Below, piece after piece: positions 4,618 to 5,366 of a stretch of 5,366 nucleotides of DNA. How positions within the stretch are numbered: position 1 is the stretch's first letter; every line of letters begins with the position of its first letter. The notes below the pieces were generated by a model. The model had not been told where the DNA came from. It did not search any database and saw nothing but the letters and a program-made list of their open reading frames with translations. Location: assembly GCA_030592105.1 (NCBI GenBank), contig JAUVKE010000191.1, forward strand, positions 1 through 5,366, in the 5' to 3' direction. A program made the translations under genes and the position numbers. The DNA is from Desulfobacteraceae bacterium. GTDB taxonomy: Bacteria > Desulfobacterota > Desulfobacteria > Desulfobacterales > BuS5.

Positions 4618-5366
4618 TTACAAGCCCATTCTTTTGGCAATAATCTCTCTCATTATTTGGTTTGTACCCGCAAATATCGAGATACCCCTGCAGTCACGCC
4701 AGGCGCGCTCAATTTTGTTTTTTGCAAGGGCGCCTTCAAGTCCAAAAATTTCAAAGCTTGCATCTGCAACTCTTCTGACCATCTCTGATGCCCAGAATTT
4801 TGCCATGGATGTTTCAGAAACTATATCTTTCCCATCGATATGGTCATTTATTAAAGTGTAAATAAACGTTTTTGTAATTTTTACTTCAGTGGCCATATCA
4901 ACAATGGTGTGCTGTTTGCTTTGACGAATTTTGGGCAAAGAACCATTGCTCTTTATCTTCTTATAGTGCTTTAGTGTTTCATCAAGGATAAACTCAGCCT
5001 GGACCAGGCCAGCCAAAGAACAGACAAGACGTTCCTGCTGAAGTTTATTCATAAGGTAATAAAAACCTTTTCCCTTTTCTCCAATAAGATTGTTTTTTGG
5101 AATTCTGCAATCTGAAAAAAAGAGTTCAACAGTATCCTGGCTGTGAAACCCCATCTTCTCAAGGCGTTGACCTATTTTAAAACCAGGGGTGGTCGGTTCA
5201 ACCAGATATAAAGATACTGCCTGGTAAGGGTTCTCAATTTCAGGGTCTCTGGCCGCCACAATAAACAGATCACCATTAACTCCGTTTGATGTAAATATTT
5301 TGGCCCCGTTTAACACAATCTGGTCACCATCGTGCTCTGCCGTGGTTTGAAGAGAGGCAAGATCAC
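4618..5366 (-). CDS. acyl-CoA dehydrogenase, C-terminal two thirds (5' end outside window)
   Basis: The frame is open to the right edge, giving 248 visible residues of a family usually near 380-390. The visible part begins within the middle beta domain (DLASLQTTAEHDGDQIVLNGAKIFTSNG), continues through GFKIGQRLEKMGFHSQDTVELFFSDCRIP, and ends in the C-terminal helical domain (WRDCRGISIFAGTNQIMREIIAKRMGL). Family members are cytosolic flavoenzymes that form the alpha,beta double bond of an acyl-CoA and pass electrons to electron-transfer flavoprotein. The YEGT glutamate that is the base in many members is alanine here (FAGT, Ala codon at 4669-4671). As in long-chain and isovaleryl types, the base may lie in the earlier helix; Glu in LDETLKHY (codon 4978-4980) is a candidate. 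The usual RxxFG flavin motif is replaced by KSNG (4942-4953). The substrate cannot be told. A 444-base gap makes co-transcription with fwdB uncertain. Confidence 0.92.
   Translation of the reverse strand, partial: DLASLQTTAEHDGDQIVLNGAKIFTSNGVNGDLFIVAARDPEIENPYQAVSLYLVEPTTPGFKIGQRLEKMGFHSQDTVELFFSDCRIPKNNLIGEKGKGFYYLMNKLQQERLVCSLAGLVQAEFILDETLKHYKKIKSNGSLPKIRQSKQHTIVDMATEVKITKTFIYTLINDHIDGKDIVSETSMAKFWASEMVRRVADASFEIFGLEGALAKNKIERAWRDCRGISIFAGTNQIMREIIAKRMGL

Noticed and set aside
4601..4861. 86-codon plus-strand open frame
   Set aside because: It is antisense to the C-terminal domain of the acyl-CoA dehydrogenase, whose protein motifs are unmistakable.
1..5366. CRISPR array, tRNA or rRNA genes
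   Set aside because: No regularly spaced direct repeats, cloverleaf or ribosomal RNA signatures were seen on either strand.

Overview
The window looks like chromosomal DNA of a strictly anaerobic, moderately AT-rich bacterium. It combines a cobalamin-type radical SAM enzyme, a formylmethanofuran-dehydrogenase-like molybdo/tungstopterin protein, a low-potential ferredoxin and an acyl-CoA dehydrogenase. That mix is typical of Desulfobacterota such as Desulfobacteraceae, but the assignment is inferred from gene content, not from a marker gene.

Layout. (1) Positions 1-1214, plus strand: the 3' part of a B12-binding-domain radical SAM protein, cut by the left edge. (2) Positions 1213-1273: a 61-bp REP-like double hairpin that includes part of that gene's stop codon and fills most of the gap to the convergent operon. 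(3) Positions 1287-4173, minus strand: a compact four-gene operon, in transcription order fwdB-like, fwdD-like, a multi-cluster ferredoxin, and an unrecognised 259-residue protein. (4) Positions 4174-4617: 444 bases with no convincing gene but rich in inverted repeats. These are a structured leader ahead of fwdB, a 162-bp MITE-like imperfect palindrome whose arm carries a good promoter facing the operon, a short perfect hairpin, and a second 103-bp quasi-palindrome ending 5 bases from the next stop codon. (5) Positions 4618-5366, minus strand: the 3' two thirds of an acyl-CoA dehydrogenase, cut by the right edge.

The most interesting part is the fwdB-fwdD-ferredoxin-unknown operon. The FwdB homologue aligns with archaeal formylmethanofuran dehydrogenase subunit B over its whole length and keeps the four N-terminal cysteines for a [4Fe-4S] cluster. 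In my remembered alignment, however, the metal-ligand cysteine, the adjacent histidine and the active-site arginine are replaced by Ser113, Tyr114 and Ile271. The hydrolytic subunit A and subunit C are absent from the window. Their place is taken by a ferredoxin with a CdhE/AcsC/RnfB-type Fe-S domain and by a protein I cannot place. This suggests a repurposed pterin/Fe-S complex rather than a standard formylmethanofuran dehydrogenase. Its substrate cannot be read from the sequence.
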